From NCBI RefSeq assembly GCF_019880225.1, contig NZ_CP082284.1, positions 496,001 through 560,000 on the forward strand: a DNA stretch of 64,000 nucleotides. The letters run 5' to 3'. Of the stretch, positions 16,395-25,250 are shown piece after piece. The first letter of the stretch is position 1; each line of letters opens with the position of its first letter. A program made the translations under genes and the position numbers. Source of the stretch: Halobaculum rubrum (lineage in GTDB: Archaea > Halobacteriota > Halobacteria > Halobacteriales > Haloferacaceae). Under the pieces are notes generated by a model that saw only the letters and a list, made by a program, of their open reading frames with translations, was not told the DNA's origin and made no database searches.

Positions 16395-17192
16395 CTACAG
16401 CCCCGACGCCGACAGCGCGTCCTCCGCGTCGGCGTCGTCGTGGACGACGGCCGACACCGCCGCGGTCATCGCCTCCGGGTCGTCGTGCTGGAAGATGGTG
16501 CGCCCCATCGAGACGCCGGCGCCGCCGGCGTCCATCGCGCCGCGAACGTTCTCCAGGGTCCGGCGGTCGCCCGACGGGGAGCCTCCGGCGATGATGACCG
16601 GCAGGCGCGTCGACTCACAGACGTGCTCGAAGCTCGCGGCGTCGCCGGAGTAGGCGGTCTTCACCACGTCGGCGCCGCACTCCTCGGCCAGTCGGACGGC
16701 GTGCCCGAGGTACTCGGCGTCGTGCTCGGGGTCGTCGCCCTCCAGGTTCGCGCCGCGGGCGTACGCCATCGCGAGGACGGGCACGCCGTAGTCGCCGGCC
16801 TCCTCGCACAGTTCCGAGAGGAACGTCATCTGTTCGGGCTCGTAGTCGGAGCCGACGTTGATGTGCATCGAGACGGCGTCGGCGCCCGCGCGGATGGCGG
16901 CCTTCACGGTGCCCGTGGGTCGTTTGTCGTTGCTCTCGGGACCGACCGACGTGGAGGCGTTCAGGTGGACGACGTAGCCCGCGCCGTTCAGGTTCGCGTG
17001 AACGCGGGGGGCGATCCCCTTCTGGGTGAGCACCGCGTCGGCGCCGCCGCTCGTCACGGCGTCGATGGTCGACTCGATGTCCTTCAGGCCCGTCACCGCG
17101 CCGAGGGTGATGCCGTGGTCCATCGGTACCATGAGAATTCGGTCGTCCGTGGAGATGCGATCCAGTCGTGCGGCGAGTCCGGCGTGTTCCAT
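16395..17192 (-). CDS. aroA': 2-amino-3,7-dideoxy-D-threo-hept-6-ulosonate synthase (ADTH synthase)
   Basis: A 265-residue class I aldolase-type (beta/alpha)8 enzyme, the first step of the archaeal shikimate entry route (6-deoxy-5-ketofructose 1-phosphate plus aspartate semialdehyde). Motifs are RILMVPMDHGITLG, the lysine of DVVKTAYSGD (Schiff base), IIAGGSPSGDRRT and GGAGVSMGRTIFQ (phosphate binding). A TATA-like CCATTTAGGC ~28 bases upstream of the ATG suggests its own leaderless promoter inside the trpA-aroA' gap, so it need not depend on read-through from trpCBA. Confidence 0.93.
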   Translation of the reverse strand: MEHAGLAARLDRISTDDRILMVPMDHGITLGAVTGLKDIESTIDAVTSGGADAVLTQKGIAPRVHANLNGAGYVVHLNASTSVGPESNDKRPTGTVKAAIRAGADAVSMHINVGSDYEPEQMTFLSELCEEAGDYGVPVLAMAYARGANLEGDDPEHDAEYLGHAVRLAEECGADVVKTAYSGDAASFEHVCESTRLPVIIAGGSPSGDRRTLENVRGAMDAGGAGVSMGRTIFQHDDPEAMTAAVSAVVHDDADAEDALSASGL

Positions 17193-17214
17193 TGGTGTGG
17201 TATGGCGTGATCGG

Positions 17215-17224
17215 GCCTAAATGG
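17215..17224 (-). promoter_or_regulatory. TATA box for the ADTH synthase gene
   Basis: Minus-strand CCATTTAGGC is centred ~28 bases from the ATG at 17192, consistent with a leaderless transcript separate from trpCBA. Confidence 0.4.
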
Positions 17225-17236
17225 CTTGCGAACGGC

Positions 17237-18196
17237 TCAATCGGAAGTACCTTCGGGTGCCGGCGTCCGTCGCCCGTATCCGTCGACGGCACCCTGCTTC
17301 AGTTCGCGCGCCTTCGTTTCGAGGCGAGCCGCGGTCTCCTCGGTCGGTTCGTCCCGCTCGTGGCCCTCGGCCACGATGTCGACGAGCGCGGATCCGACGA
17401 TGATACCGTCGGCGCCCGCCTCGACGATCGTCGCGGCCTGCTCGCCCGAGGAGATGCCGAACCCGACCGCCTTCGGGAGGTCCACGTCCGAGAGCCGCGC
17501 GAGCGACTCGCCCGTCCGGTCGGACACCGACGACGACGCCCCGGTGACGCCCAGTCGCGCCTGCACGTAGAGGTACCCCGAGGACACCTCGACCAGCTGG
17601 TCCAGCCGCTCCTCGTCGGTCGTCGGCGCGACGATGGAGATCAGGTGGAGGCCGAACTCGTCGCACGCCTCCCGGAGGGGCCCGGCCTCCTCGGCCGGGA
17701 GGTCGGGAACGACGAACCCGGAGATGCCGACGGAGGCCGCCTTCTCGACGAACGGCCGCGGTCCCTTGCTCGCGGGTCGTTCCTCCCCGTCGTCGCGCGG
17801 CTTCGCCGCTCGACTGTTCGCGGAGCTTCGCTCCGCGCTACTCGCATCCGAGACGCTTCGCGCCTCGCTTTCCCCGTACTGGTAGATCAGGTTGTAGTAC
17901 GTCATGCACACGAGCGGCACGTCGACGTCCACCTCCTCCACGAACTCGAAGAAGCGCGTCGGTGTCATACCCGACTCCAGCGCGCGCACGACGGCGTTCT
18001 GGATCGTCGGCCCCTCGGCGATGGGCTCGGAGAATGGGAGTCCGAGCTCGATCACGTCGGCGCCGCCCTCGGCGAGCGCCTCGACGTACGCCAGCGACGA
18101 CTCGTAGTCCGGGTCGCCGACGGCGAGATAGGGGACGAACGCCGGGCCGTCGGCGAACGCGGCGGCGACACGGTCGGACGCTCCATCGTCGCTCAT
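17237..18196 (-). CDS. trpA: Tryptophan synthase alpha subunit, with an unusual internal insertion
   Basis: A 319-residue TrpA, about 35-40 residues longer than usual. It cleaves indole-3-glycerol phosphate. The active-site block is [20 protein letters not shown]: Glu50 matches the conserved catalytic Glu, while the position of E. coli Asp60 is Glu61 here. Phosphate-binding segments near the C-terminus ([19 protein letters not shown]) are intact. About residues 109-145, between YYNLIYQYG and [11 protein letters not shown], are a Ser/Arg/Ala/Asp-rich insert with no counterpart in ordinary TrpA, encoded by hairpin-rich DNA. The start overlaps the trpB stop (ATGA). Confidence 0.95.
   Translation of the reverse strand: MSDDGASDRVAAAFADGPAFVPYLAVGDPDYESSLAYVEALAEGGADVIELGLPFSEPIAEGPTIQNAVVRALESGMTPTRFFEFVEEVDVDVPLVCMTYYNLIYQYGESEARSVSDASSAERSSANSRAAKPRDDGEERPASKGPRPFVEKAASVGISGFVVPDLPAEEAGPLREACDEFGLHLISIVAPTTDEERLDQLVEVSSGYLYVQARLGVTGASSSVSDRTGESLARLSDVDLPKAVGFGISSGEQAATIVEAGADGIIVGSALVDIVAEGHERDEPTEETAARLETKARELKQGAVDGYGRRTPAPEGTSD
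17797..17866. repeat. Three consecutive TTC-loop hairpins inside trpA
   Basis: The + strand holds GCGGC-TTC-GCCGC (17797-17809), CGCGGAGC-TTC-GCTCCGCG (17819-17837, perfect 8-base stem) and GAGACGC-TTC-GCGCCTC (17850-17866, one mismatch). All three encode part of the in-frame insert in TrpA. Confidence 0.8.
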
Positions 18197-19530
18197 CGCA
18201 GTCCCCCCTCGAACATCGACATGTCCGGCGCGTTCGGGATGTCCCGTTTCGTGGTCTCCTCGATGGCCGTGTCGAGGTCCTTGTCGCCGCGCCCGGAGAC
18301 GTTGATCACGGTCACGTCGCCGAGTTCGTCGTGGTGCTCGTGGAGGTAGCCGAACGCGTGGGCCGTCTCCAACGCCGGGATGATCCCCTCCTCTTGGGAG
18401 AGCCGGTGGAACCCTTCCAGCGCCGCGTCGTCGTCGACGTTCACCGGGGTGACGCGCCCCTCGTCGACGAGGTGCGCGAGCTCCGGTCCGACGCCGGCGT
18501 AGTCGAGGCCGGAGGAGACGGAGTGGCTCTCGACGATCTGGCCGTCGTGATCCTGCAGGAGCTTCGTGCGCGCGCCGTGGAGCACGCCCTCGCTTCCGGT
18601 CGACAGCGACGCGGAGTTGGGCGCGACGCCCTCCTCGGCGTCCACCGCGAGCGAGGAGCCGCCGGCCTCGACGGCGAACAGGTCGACCGCCTCGTCGCCG
18701 ATGAAGTTGTGGAACGTGCCCATCGTGTTCGATCCGCCGCCCGCGCAGGCGACGACCGAGTCGGGCAGGGCTCCGGTCCGGTCGACGATCTGTTCGCGCG
18801 CCTCCTCCGAGATGAGCGACTGGAAGTCGCGCACCATCCGCGGGAACGGGTGCGGGCCGACGACGCTGCCGATGACGTAGTGGGTGTCCTCGACGTTCGT
18901 CGCCCAGTCGCGCATCGTCTCGGAGATGGCCTCCTTCAGCGTCCCGCGACCCGTCGTCACCGGTGTGACCGCCGACCCGTTGATCTTCATCCGGAAGACG
19001 TTCGGCCGCTGGCGGTTGATGTCGCGCTCGCCCATGTACACCTCGCAGGGCATGTCGAGGTGGGCCGCCGCCATCGCGGTCGCGGTGCCGTGCTGCCCGG
19101 CGCCGGTCTCGGCGATGATTCGCTCCTTGCCCATGTACTTCGCGAGCAGGACCTGCCCGAGCGCGTTGTTCAGCTTGTGTGCGCCGCCGTGGAGCAGGTC
19201 CTCGCGCTTGAGGTACACCTCGGTGTCGTAGCGCTCGGAGAGCCGGTCCGCCCGCTGGAGCGGGGTGGGTCGCCCGCCGAACTCGCGGATGCGCCGGCGG
19301 AACTCGTCCATGAAGCCGCCCTCGTTGTTGAGGACGTACCGCTCGTAGGCGTCCGTCAGCTCCCCGATCGCGGGCATCAGCGCCTCGGGCACGTACTGAC
19401 CCCCGTAGCGGCCGAACTTCCCGTCGCCGGCGGAGACGTGGTCCCCGTCGCCGCCGTCGCGGCCGTTCTCGCGGGTCGCCTTGCTTCCCGCTCGATCCGA
19501 GGCCTCGCTCCGCTCGCCCTCGCTGCTCAT
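18193..19530 (-). CDS. trpB: Tryptophan synthase beta subunit
   Basis: A 445-residue TrpB, the PLP enzyme that joins indole and serine. The PLP lysine lies in [12 protein letters not shown], and the phosphate cup is [25 protein letters not shown] is the substrate carboxylate loop. The [16 protein letters not shown] start of the conserved fold begins near residue 37, so the first ~36 residues are a Ser/Glu/Arg/Gly-rich extension. Both ends overlap neighbours by ATGA (with trpC and trpA), so the three genes are translationally coupled. Confidence 0.96.
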   Translation of the reverse strand: MSSEGERSEASDRAGSKATRENGRDGGDGDHVSAGDGKFGRYGGQYVPEALMPAIGELTDAYERYVLNNEGGFMDEFRRRIREFGGRPTPLQRADRLSERYDTEVYLKREDLLHGGAHKLNNALGQVLLAKYMGKERIIAETGAGQHGTATAMAAAHLDMPCEVYMGERDINRQRPNVFRMKINGSAVTPVTTGRGTLKEAISETMRDWATNVEDTHYVIGSVVGPHPFPRMVRDFQSLISEEAREQIVDRTGALPDSVVACAGGGSNTMGTFHNFIGDEAVDLFAVEAGGSSLAVDAEEGVAPNSASLSTGSEGVLHGARTKLLQDHDGQIVESHSVSSGLDYAGVGPELAHLVDEGRVTPVNVDDDAALEGFHRLSQEEGIIPALETAHAFGYLHEHHDELGDVTVINVSGRGDKDLDTAIEETTKRDIPNAPDMSMFEGGLR

Positions 19531-20333
19531 AGCTCCCCCTCGGACTCCGCGGCCGTAAACCGACGGGTGTTGGCAGAAACGTCGCCGCCGGTGCCGGCCT
19601 CGTCGCTCCCCTCGGCGTCCATGATCGCCGAACCGATGAGCAGGCCGTCCGCGCCCGCCTCGCGCATCCGCCGCGCGTCCGCGGGCGTCGTGATCCCCGA
19701 TTCGGCGATCAGCGTCACGCGGTCGGGCGCCTCCGGAGCGAGCGTCTCGAACGTCGAGAGATCGACCTCCAGCTTCCCGAGGTCACGATTGTTGACGCCG
19801 ACTAGGTCCGCGCCGGCCGCGAGCGCCGCCGCGAGCTCCTCGCGGGTGTGCACCTCGACGAGCGGCTGGAAGCCGCGGTCGCGGGCGGCCGCCACGAGCT
19901 CCGCGAGGTCGTCCTCGACGAACCGCGCGATGAGCAGCACTGCGTCCGCCTCGGTGGCGTCCAGTTGGTCCTCGCGGACGAGGAAGTCCTTGCGGAGGAC
20001 CGGCACGTCGACCGCCTCGCGAACGCGCCGGAGGGTCTCGACGGAGCCGTCGAAGTGCTCCGGCTCGGTCAGCACCGACAGCGCCGCCGCGCCGCCCTCG
20101 ACCATCGCCGCCGCGAGCTCGACCGGGTCGTCGCGACGCGCGCCGTCGGTCGTCGGACTCGTCGGCTTCACCTCGGCGATCACCGGTACTCGTCCGTCGG
20201 CTTCGGCGGCCGCGAACGCCCCCGGCAACGATCGCGCGTCGACCGACACCCGCTCGTCGCCGCCGGACCGCTCGGCCGCGGCCTCGAGGATCGAGCGCAC
20301 CGCCGGCGCGAGGTCCTCGGCTTGTGTGTTCAT
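19527..20333 (-). CDS. trpC: Indole-3-glycerol phosphate synthase
   Basis: A 268-residue (beta/alpha)8 enzyme that converts CdRP to indole-3-glycerol phosphate. Motifs are [13 protein letters not shown] (catalytic Glu and Lys), [10 protein letters not shown] (general-acid Lys), [11 protein letters not shown] and [10 protein letters not shown] (conserved Glu/Ser). The DNA between VKPTSPT and DPVELA encodes a short haloarchaeal loop. It is the first gene of trpCBA; the leader upstream carries a minus-strand CTTTTGAACG that could act as the TATA element. Other trp genes (trpDFEG) are not in the window. Confidence 0.95.
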   Translation of the reverse strand: MNTQAEDLAPAVRSILEAAAERSGGDERVSVDARSLPGAFAAAEADGRVPVIAEVKPTSPTTDGARRDDPVELAAAMVEGGAAALSVLTEPEHFDGSVETLRRVREAVDVPVLRKDFLVREDQLDATEADAVLLIARFVEDDLAELVAAARDRGFQPLVEVHTREELAAALAAGADLVGVNNRDLGKLEVDLSTFETLAPEAPDRVTLIAESGITTPADARRMREAGADGLLIGSAIMDAEGSDEAGTGGDVSANTRRFTAAESEGEL

Positions 20334-20479
20334 CTATGTACATCGGTGGGCTCTTTCGTTCAAAAGTGTTGCGTCGGCGCGGTTCCGGAGCGGACGTCAT
20401 CGGTGCCGCGGTCGCTCTCGGGGGGCGTCAGCGACCGCCCAGGCCGGGATTGAAGCGGCCTCGTCGCGTTCGCTCGGAC

Positions 20480-20971
20480 ATGACTGCGACCATCGGCGGC
20501 GGCCCGGGCGACACCGGCGTGTTCGGGCGCCAGTACGACGCGATCGACCGGGCGGTAGAACTGGGGACCGCGAGCGGGCGACTCATCTCCGTCTCGTTCC
20601 CCGAGACGCTCCCGTCGGACGCCGACGGCGAGCACCCGCTGTTGGACCGCGTTCACGAATACCTCGACGGCGCCGAGGACGACTTCGCCGACGTCGAGGT
20701 CGCCATCACCGTCCCGACCGACCAGCGGTCGGTGCTGGAGTCCGTTCGGAACGTTCCGTACGGCGAATCGGTCGATATCGAACGGATCGTGAAGATGACC
20801 GGCGGCCTCGACCACGAGGAAGACGAGGATCTGCGAACAGCTCGGGAGGCACTGCGCGCGAACCCGGTGCCGCTCGTCGTTCCGGATCACCGCGTCCGGA
20901 ACGCCGAGGGGGCGACGCCCGAGACGGTGGCCGCTCGCCTGAGAGATATCGAGGGCGTCAGGTCGGTCTGA
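20480..20971 (+). CDS. MGMT/ATL-family protein lacking the alkyl-acceptor cysteine
   Basis: A 163-residue protein with the winged-helix domain of O6-alkylguanine-DNA alkyltransferase (RNVPYGESVDIERI, then TAREALRANPVPLVVPDHRV). In active enzymes the acceptor motif is PCHRV; here it is PDHRV (Pro135-Asp136-His137-Arg138), so the cysteine is replaced by aspartate and repair by alkyl transfer is impossible. Alkyltransferase-like (ATL) proteins, which have Trp or Ala there, bind O6-alkylguanine and flag it for excision repair; that is the best guess for role. ATG 20480 is preferred to upstream starts because the latter lie in the trpC promoter. Confidence 0.8.
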   Translation: MTATIGGGPGDTGVFGRQYDAIDRAVELGTASGRLISVSFPETLPSDADGEHPLLDRVHEYLDGAEDDFADVEVAITVPTDQRSVLESVRNVPYGESVDIERIVKMTGGLDHEEDEDLRTAREALRANPVPLVVPDHRVRNAEGATPETVAARLRDIEGVRSV

Positions 20972-20997
20972 CGGGAAATCGATCGGACGGTCGACCG

Positions 20998-21345
20998 CTA
21001 TCGACCGTACGCGCGGACGAGATAGTACGCGACGGCGATGAGAAACAGCGCCTCTCCCGCGGTTTCGAGGGGGGTGACGCCGACCGCGACGCCGCCGATC
21101 TTCGCGCCCGCCGCGAGCCCGAACAGCCCGGCGTTCGAGAGCGCGCCGGCCTCGGTGGGCGCGCTGTGCAGCCACATCGTTCGGTGGCTCGCGAGGACAC
21201 CGACCGCCAGCATCGCCGCTCCGACCGCCATGTTCGCGGGAACCTGGCCACGGACCCACCCACCGATGCCCGCGACGACGGCGGCGCAGGCGAGAAACAC
21301 CGCCGCGCCCGCCGACAGGCCTGCCTTCCGGTTCGACGCGTACAT
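20998..21345 (-). CDS. Small membrane protein, unknown function
   Basis: A 115-residue protein with three to four hydrophobic segments (AGAAVFLACAAVVAGIGGW, MAVGAAMLAVGVLASH, NAGLFGLAAGAKIGGVAVG, ALFLIAVAYYLVRAYG). The N-terminus MYASNRKAG is short and basic, so the N-terminus is probably cytoplasmic. I do not recognise the family. It lies 123 bases downstream of the CPBP protease gene on the same strand and may be part of the lonB unit, but the gap is large enough for its own promoter. Confidence 0.65.
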   Translation of the reverse strand: MYASNRKAGLSAGAAVFLACAAVVAGIGGWVRGQVPANMAVGAAMLAVGVLASHRTMWLHSAPTEAGALSNAGLFGLAAGAKIGGVAVGVTPLETAGEALFLIAVAYYLVRAYGR

Positions 21346-21468
21346 ACCGCATGACGGGAGCGGGACGTAGGTAAGCGTGGCGTCGCCGTCCGCCGATCGT
21401 CAGCCGTCCGTCCGACGTGTGGGTGGCTGTCGTCGTCACCGGTCAGGGGCCGAGCGTTGGACGATGGG

Positions 21469-22377
21469 CTACCGGCGGACGCCGAGGGCGGCGAGGTCGA
21501 ACTCGTGTACGACGAGCGTGAGCGCGTTCACCACGTAGTGTGCGACGGCGACGAGCGCGAAGCTGTCGGTGAGGACGAACGCCCCCGCGAGCACGAATCC
21601 GAGCAGGCCCGTGGCGACGATCCCGGCACGTCCCTGGGCGCCGTGTCCGAGCGCGAACGTGACCGAGGAGCCGCCCGCGAGCACCCACGGCCACGGGTCG
21701 GTCCCGACGACCGTCGCCGGGAGCCACGCCGGCGCGTCGAATCCCGCCGAGAGCGCGCCGACCAGGGCCGCGCGAAAGAGGAACTCCTCGAACAGCGCGA
21801 CGATCGGAAGCACGGCGAGGAGCAACACCGCCCATCCGACGGCGGTGTCGGGCGCGAGCGCGCCCCGGAGGGCCTCGTTCACCTCGACGCCGGCCCACTC
21901 CGCGATCCGACCGGCCGCCTCGCTGGCGAGCCACAGCGCCACACCGAGCCCGACGCCGAGCGCAACGTCCGTCGCCGTCGCGACCGGGACGAGCCCCAGC
22001 GCCGCCGCGGGCACGTCGGCCCACACCGCGGCGGCGACGAGCATCGCGCCGAACAGCCCCTGCGAGAGCGCGACGTTCGCCAGCAGCGCACCCGGCGACA
22101 TCGTCGCCCGCGTCTCCGCGGCGGCGACGGGACTGCGTTCGGGCGTGGAGAGGCTCGAGTCCGTCCCGCTGACGGACTGATACCGCGACGGCGCCGCGGG
22201 CGCTGCGTCCTCCGGTCCCCACCTGAGGTCTTCGTCCCCGTCACCGTCGCCGCCGACACGCTCGCGGCGGTCGAGCTGTGGCGTCGAGGAGAACTGCGCG
22301 GCCGAAAGCCGCGCGAGACCGAGCAACAGGATCAGGACGACGCCCGTCAGGCCGGCGAACGCCGTCCAGCGCGTCAC
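21469..22377 (-). CDS. CPBP-family intramembrane metalloprotease (Rce1-like)
   Basis: A 302-residue polytopic membrane protease. The three CPBP/Abi motifs are present: FEEFLFR (EExxxR), FALGH (FxxxH) and HYVVN (HxxxN), which form the intramembrane metal site. A hydrophilic, Asp/Gly/Ser-rich segment of ~60 residues follows the first membrane helix (about residues 32-95). The start is GTG 22377. It begins only 9 bases after the lonB stop, so the two membrane proteases are one operon. The substrate (CAAX-like processing, bacteriocin immunity or other) is unknown. Confidence 0.9.
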   Translation of the reverse strand: MTRWTAFAGLTGVVLILLLGLARLSAAQFSSTPQLDRRERVGGDGDGDEDLRWGPEDAAPAAPSRYQSVSGTDSSLSTPERSPVAAAETRATMSPGALLANVALSQGLFGAMLVAAAVWADVPAAALGLVPVATATDVALGVGLGVALWLASEAAGRIAEWAGVEVNEALRGALAPDTAVGWAVLLLAVLPIVALFEEFLFRAALVGALSAGFDAPAWLPATVVGTDPWPWVLAGGSSVTFALGHGAQGRAGIVATGLLGFVLAGAFVLTDSFALVAVAHYVVNALTLVVHEFDLAALGVRR

Positions 22378-22386
22378 GTCGGGTCG

Positions 22387-24513
22387 CTACTGCGGGCTGG
22401 GGCTGGTCGGGCCGGCGCCGGCGCCCTCGCCGGTTTTCTCCAGCGCGGAGCCGGTGATGCTCTTGAGGCGCGCGACGAGCGAGTCCTTCTCGGGCTCGCC
22501 CTCCAGCGCGATGTCGAGCACCTCCGAGATGTGCGACACCGGGATGATGTCGACCATCTCCTTGTACTCGTCCTCGATCATCACGTCCTGCTCGTTGGCC
22601 TTCGGGATGATGACCGTGTCACAGCCGGACTTGGCGGCCGCCTCGATCTTGTGGGTGACGCCCCCGACCGGGAGCACGTCGCCCCGGACCGACAGCGAGC
22701 CCGTCATCGCGAGGTTCTGGTCGACGCCCATCTCCTCCAAGGCGGAGATGACGGCGGTCGCGACCGTGATGGACGCGGAGTCGCCGTCGACGCCCTGCTG
22801 ACCGGTCTGGATGAACTGGATGTGGATGTCCTTCTCGGTGATGTCCTCGTCGGAGAACTTCTTGATGATCGCCGAGACGTTCTGGACGGACTCCTCGGCC
22901 ATCTCCTGGAGTTGACCGGTGGCGATCACCTGGCCGGGCCCCTGCGAGGGCGTGACCTCGGCCATGACCGGAAGCATGATCCCCGAGTCCTGCCCCATGA
23001 CGGCCAGTCCGTTCACGCGGCCGACCTGGTAGCCGTCGGCGACCTGGAGCTCGTAGTCCTTGCGCCGCTCGATGTAATCGTCGGCGAGCTGCTGCTCGAT
23101 GGAGCGCGAGCGGCCCTTCGCCTGGAGCACGTGGTCGCGAGTGACCCGGTCGGCGTCCTCGCCGCGGGCGATGTCGCCCGAGACGCGGACCAGCCCGCCG
23201 AGGTTCCGCAGCTCCAGGGTGAGGTGGCCCTTCCGACCGGCGCGGCGGCGCGCGGTGAGGATGACCTCCTCGATTGCCTCCTGGCTGAACGCCGGCAGAC
23301 GGCCGTCCTTGGCGACCTCCTGGGCCACGAAGCGGGCGTACTTGCGGCGCATCTCCGGGGTGTCGTCGATGGTGTCGTCCATGTACACCTCGTAGCCGTA
23401 CCCCTTGATGCGCGAGCGCAGCGCCGGGTGCATGTTCTCCATCGCGTCGAGGTTCCCCGCCGCGATCATGATGAAGTCCGTCGGGACCGGCTCCGTCTGG
23501 ACCATCGCGCCCGAGGAGCGCTCGGACTGCCCGGTGATGGAGAACTCGCCCTCCTGGATCGCCGTCATCAGCTTCTGCTGGGAGCGGATGTCGAGGGTGT
23601 TGATCTCGTCGACGAAGAGGACGCCCTTGTTCGCCTTGTGGATGGCGCCGGCCTCGACGCGGTCGTGGCTTGGCGTCTCCATCCCGCCCGACTGGAACGG
23701 GTCGTGGCGCACGTCGCCCAGCAGCGCGCCGGCGTGGGCGCCGGTTGCGTCCTCGAACGGCGCCGACTTCTCGTCGGCGTTGTTGACGAGGAGGTTCGGG
23801 ATCATCGAGTCGCTGCCGCGCGAGCCGTAGCGGAACGCGAGGTAGATGATACCGGCCGCGAGGATGCCCAGCAGGATGTTGCTCACGACGAGCAGCGAGT
23901 AGCCCAGCACCACCGCGATGATGATCCACATGAGGAAGCTGCGCATCTGGTTGCGCTTTCTGGCTTCCTCCTTGTGGGCCTCGACGATCTGTTCGCCCTT
24001 GCCCGAGGGGACCGTCCGCACCTTGGGGTTGTTGCCGTCGTCGGGGTTGTGATACACGAGCACGTCCTGCAGCTCCTCTTTGGGGAGCAGCTCGGACATC
24101 GCCTTCGCGAGCATCGACTTGCCCGTCCCGGGCGAGCCGATCATCATCACGTGGCGCCGCTGTTTGGCGGCTTTCATCACCACGTCGCGGGCGTGCTCTT
24201 GCCCGATCACCTGGTCGACCAGACGATCGGGGACCTCGATGTCGTCCGTCGAGTCGATCAGGAGGCCGCCGAGGAGGTGGTCGTCCGCGATCTCCTCGTC
24301 GATCTCGGCGTCGATCTCGACGTCGCTCCCGAGGTCGTCGATGTCGGCGTCCTGATCGGAAGGATCGTTGGAGGCACCGACCGACCGGCCGCCGGTCGTG
24401 CCGCCGGACCGCCCGCCGTCGACCCCGTTCGACTCGGGGTCGCGATCCGTAGGGGCGTCCTCCGGATCCAGGACATCACCGCCGTCCCGGCTGTCGTTTC
24501 GATCGTTGCTCAT
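22387..24513 (-). CDS. lonB: Membrane-anchored ATP-dependent protease LonB
   Basis: A 708-residue archaeal Lon. Residues 1-80 are an acidic Gly/Asp-rich tail. Walker A is GSPGTGKS (126-133), followed by an inserted pair of membrane helices (about 193-227) that anchors the ATPase to the membrane, then Walker B VLFVDEINTL. The C-terminal peptidase has the Ser579 (GDSAS) and Lys622 (THKIEAA) dyad, 43 residues apart as in other Lon proteases. ATG 24513 is chosen because the TATA box overlaps the alternative ATG at 24552. It controls membrane-protein and carotenoid-pathway turnover in haloarchaea (established for the family). Confidence 0.97.
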   Translation of the reverse strand: MSNDRNDSRDGGDVLDPEDAPTDRDPESNGVDGGRSGGTTGGRSVGASNDPSDQDADIDDLGSDVEIDAEIDEEIADDHLLGGLLIDSTDDIEVPDRLVDQVIGQEHARDVVMKAAKQRRHVMMIGSPGTGKSMLAKAMSELLPKEELQDVLVYHNPDDGNNPKVRTVPSGKGEQIVEAHKEEARKRNQMRSFLMWIIIAVVLGYSLLVVSNILLGILAAGIIYLAFRYGSRGSDSMIPNLLVNNADEKSAPFEDATGAHAGALLGDVRHDPFQSGGMETPSHDRVEAGAIHKANKGVLFVDEINTLDIRSQQKLMTAIQEGEFSITGQSERSSGAMVQTEPVPTDFIMIAAGNLDAMENMHPALRSRIKGYGYEVYMDDTIDDTPEMRRKYARFVAQEVAKDGRLPAFSQEAIEEVILTARRRAGRKGHLTLELRNLGGLVRVSGDIARGEDADRVTRDHVLQAKGRSRSIEQQLADDYIERRKDYELQVADGYQVGRVNGLAVMGQDSGIMLPVMAEVTPSQGPGQVIATGQLQEMAEESVQNVSAIIKKFSDEDITEKDIHIQFIQTGQQGVDGDSASITVATAVISALEEMGVDQNLAMTGSLSVRGDVLPVGGVTHKIEAAAKSGCDTVIIPKANEQDVMIEDEYKEMVDIIPVSHISEVLDIALEGEPEKDSLVARLKSITGSALEKTGEGAGAGPTSPSPQ

Positions 24514-24548
24514 AGAATCGTCGCTACCGTGAAACAGGGTCCGTCGAT

Positions 24549-24557
24549 TCATATACT
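24549..24557 (-). promoter_or_regulatory. TATA box for lonB
   Basis: Minus-strand AGTATATGA is ~40 bases before the ATG at 24513. It covers an in-frame ATG at 24552, excluding that codon as the start. Confidence 0.5.
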
Positions 24558-24648
24558 TTCTCCCCCTGTGAGCCGCGCCCACCCGAACGCGAACCGGCGA
24601 TAGCGGCGCTGAAACCGGCGCTCGGAGACGCCCGCGTCACTCGCCGGG

Positions 24649-24656
24649 CTTTTAAA
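24649..24656 (+). promoter_or_regulatory. TATA box for nadM
   Basis: CTTTTAAA lies ~27 bases before ATG 24680, predicting a leaderless transcript. The promoter is back-to-back with that of lonB. Confidence 0.55.
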
Positions 24657-24679
24657 CTCGCCGCGAGATACGTCCACGC

Positions 24680-25243
24680 ATGCGGGGGTTCTACATCGGG
24701 CGGTTCCAGCCGTACCACAACGGCCACCACCACATGGTCGAGGAGATCGCCGACGAGGTGGACGAACTCGTCTTAGGCATCGGCTCCGCGGGCGACTCAC
24801 ACACCCAACGAAACCCGTTCACCGCCGGCGAGCGCGTCATGATGGTGACGAAAGCGCTGGCGGATCTGGACGTGACCACCTACGTGGTTCCGATCGAGGA
24901 CCTGGAGCGCAACTCGGTGTGGGTGAGCCACGTCCGGTCAATGTCGCCGAAGTTCGACGTGGCGTACTCGAACAATCCCCTCGTGGTCCGCCTGTTCGAG
25001 GAGGCCGGCGTCGAGGTGCGCTCCTCCCCGATGTTCCGGCGCGAGGTACTGGAGGGAAGCGAGCTCCGCCAGCGCATGATCCGCGGCGACGGCTGGGAGG
25101 AGCTCGTCCCCGCCGAGGTGGCCGAGACGATCGCCGAGATCGACGGCGTCGACCGCATCCGACAGGTGTCGTCCTCCGACGCCAACGGATCGGGTGACTC
25201 CCTCGATTTCGACCACGAGAGCTCGTCGGCCGACCCGGCGTGA
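24680..25243 (+). CDS. nadM: Nicotinamide-nucleotide adenylyltransferase
   Basis: A 187-residue archaeal NMN adenylyltransferase that makes NAD from NMN and ATP. The Rossmann-type nucleotidyltransferase signature is GRFQPYHNGHHHMVEEI with the HxGH-type HNGH. GIGSAGDSHTQRNPFTAGER and LEGSELRQRMIRGDGWEEL are family blocks near the active site. The last ~20 residues are an acidic Ser-rich tail. It begins a tightly spaced three-gene unit with the SAM hydroxide adenosyltransferase (7 bases) and the TRIC-type channel. Confidence 0.95.
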   Translation: MRGFYIGRFQPYHNGHHHMVEEIADEVDELVLGIGSAGDSHTQRNPFTAGERVMMVTKALADLDVTTYVVPIEDLERNSVWVSHVRSMSPKFDVAYSNNPLVVRLFEEAGVEVRSSPMFRREVLEGSELRQRMIRGDGWEELVPAEVAETIAEIDGVDRIRQVSSSDANGSGDSLDFDHESSSADPA

Positions 25244-25250
25244 TCCCCCG

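Noticed and set aside
17962-21354. 1130-residue plus-strand open frame across trpA-trpB-trpC
   Set aside because: Antisense shadow of three recognised enzymes and of later genes in other frames.
21457-24603. 1048-residue plus-strand open frame across CPBP and lonB
   Set aside because: Antisense to two proteins with intact catalytic motifs.
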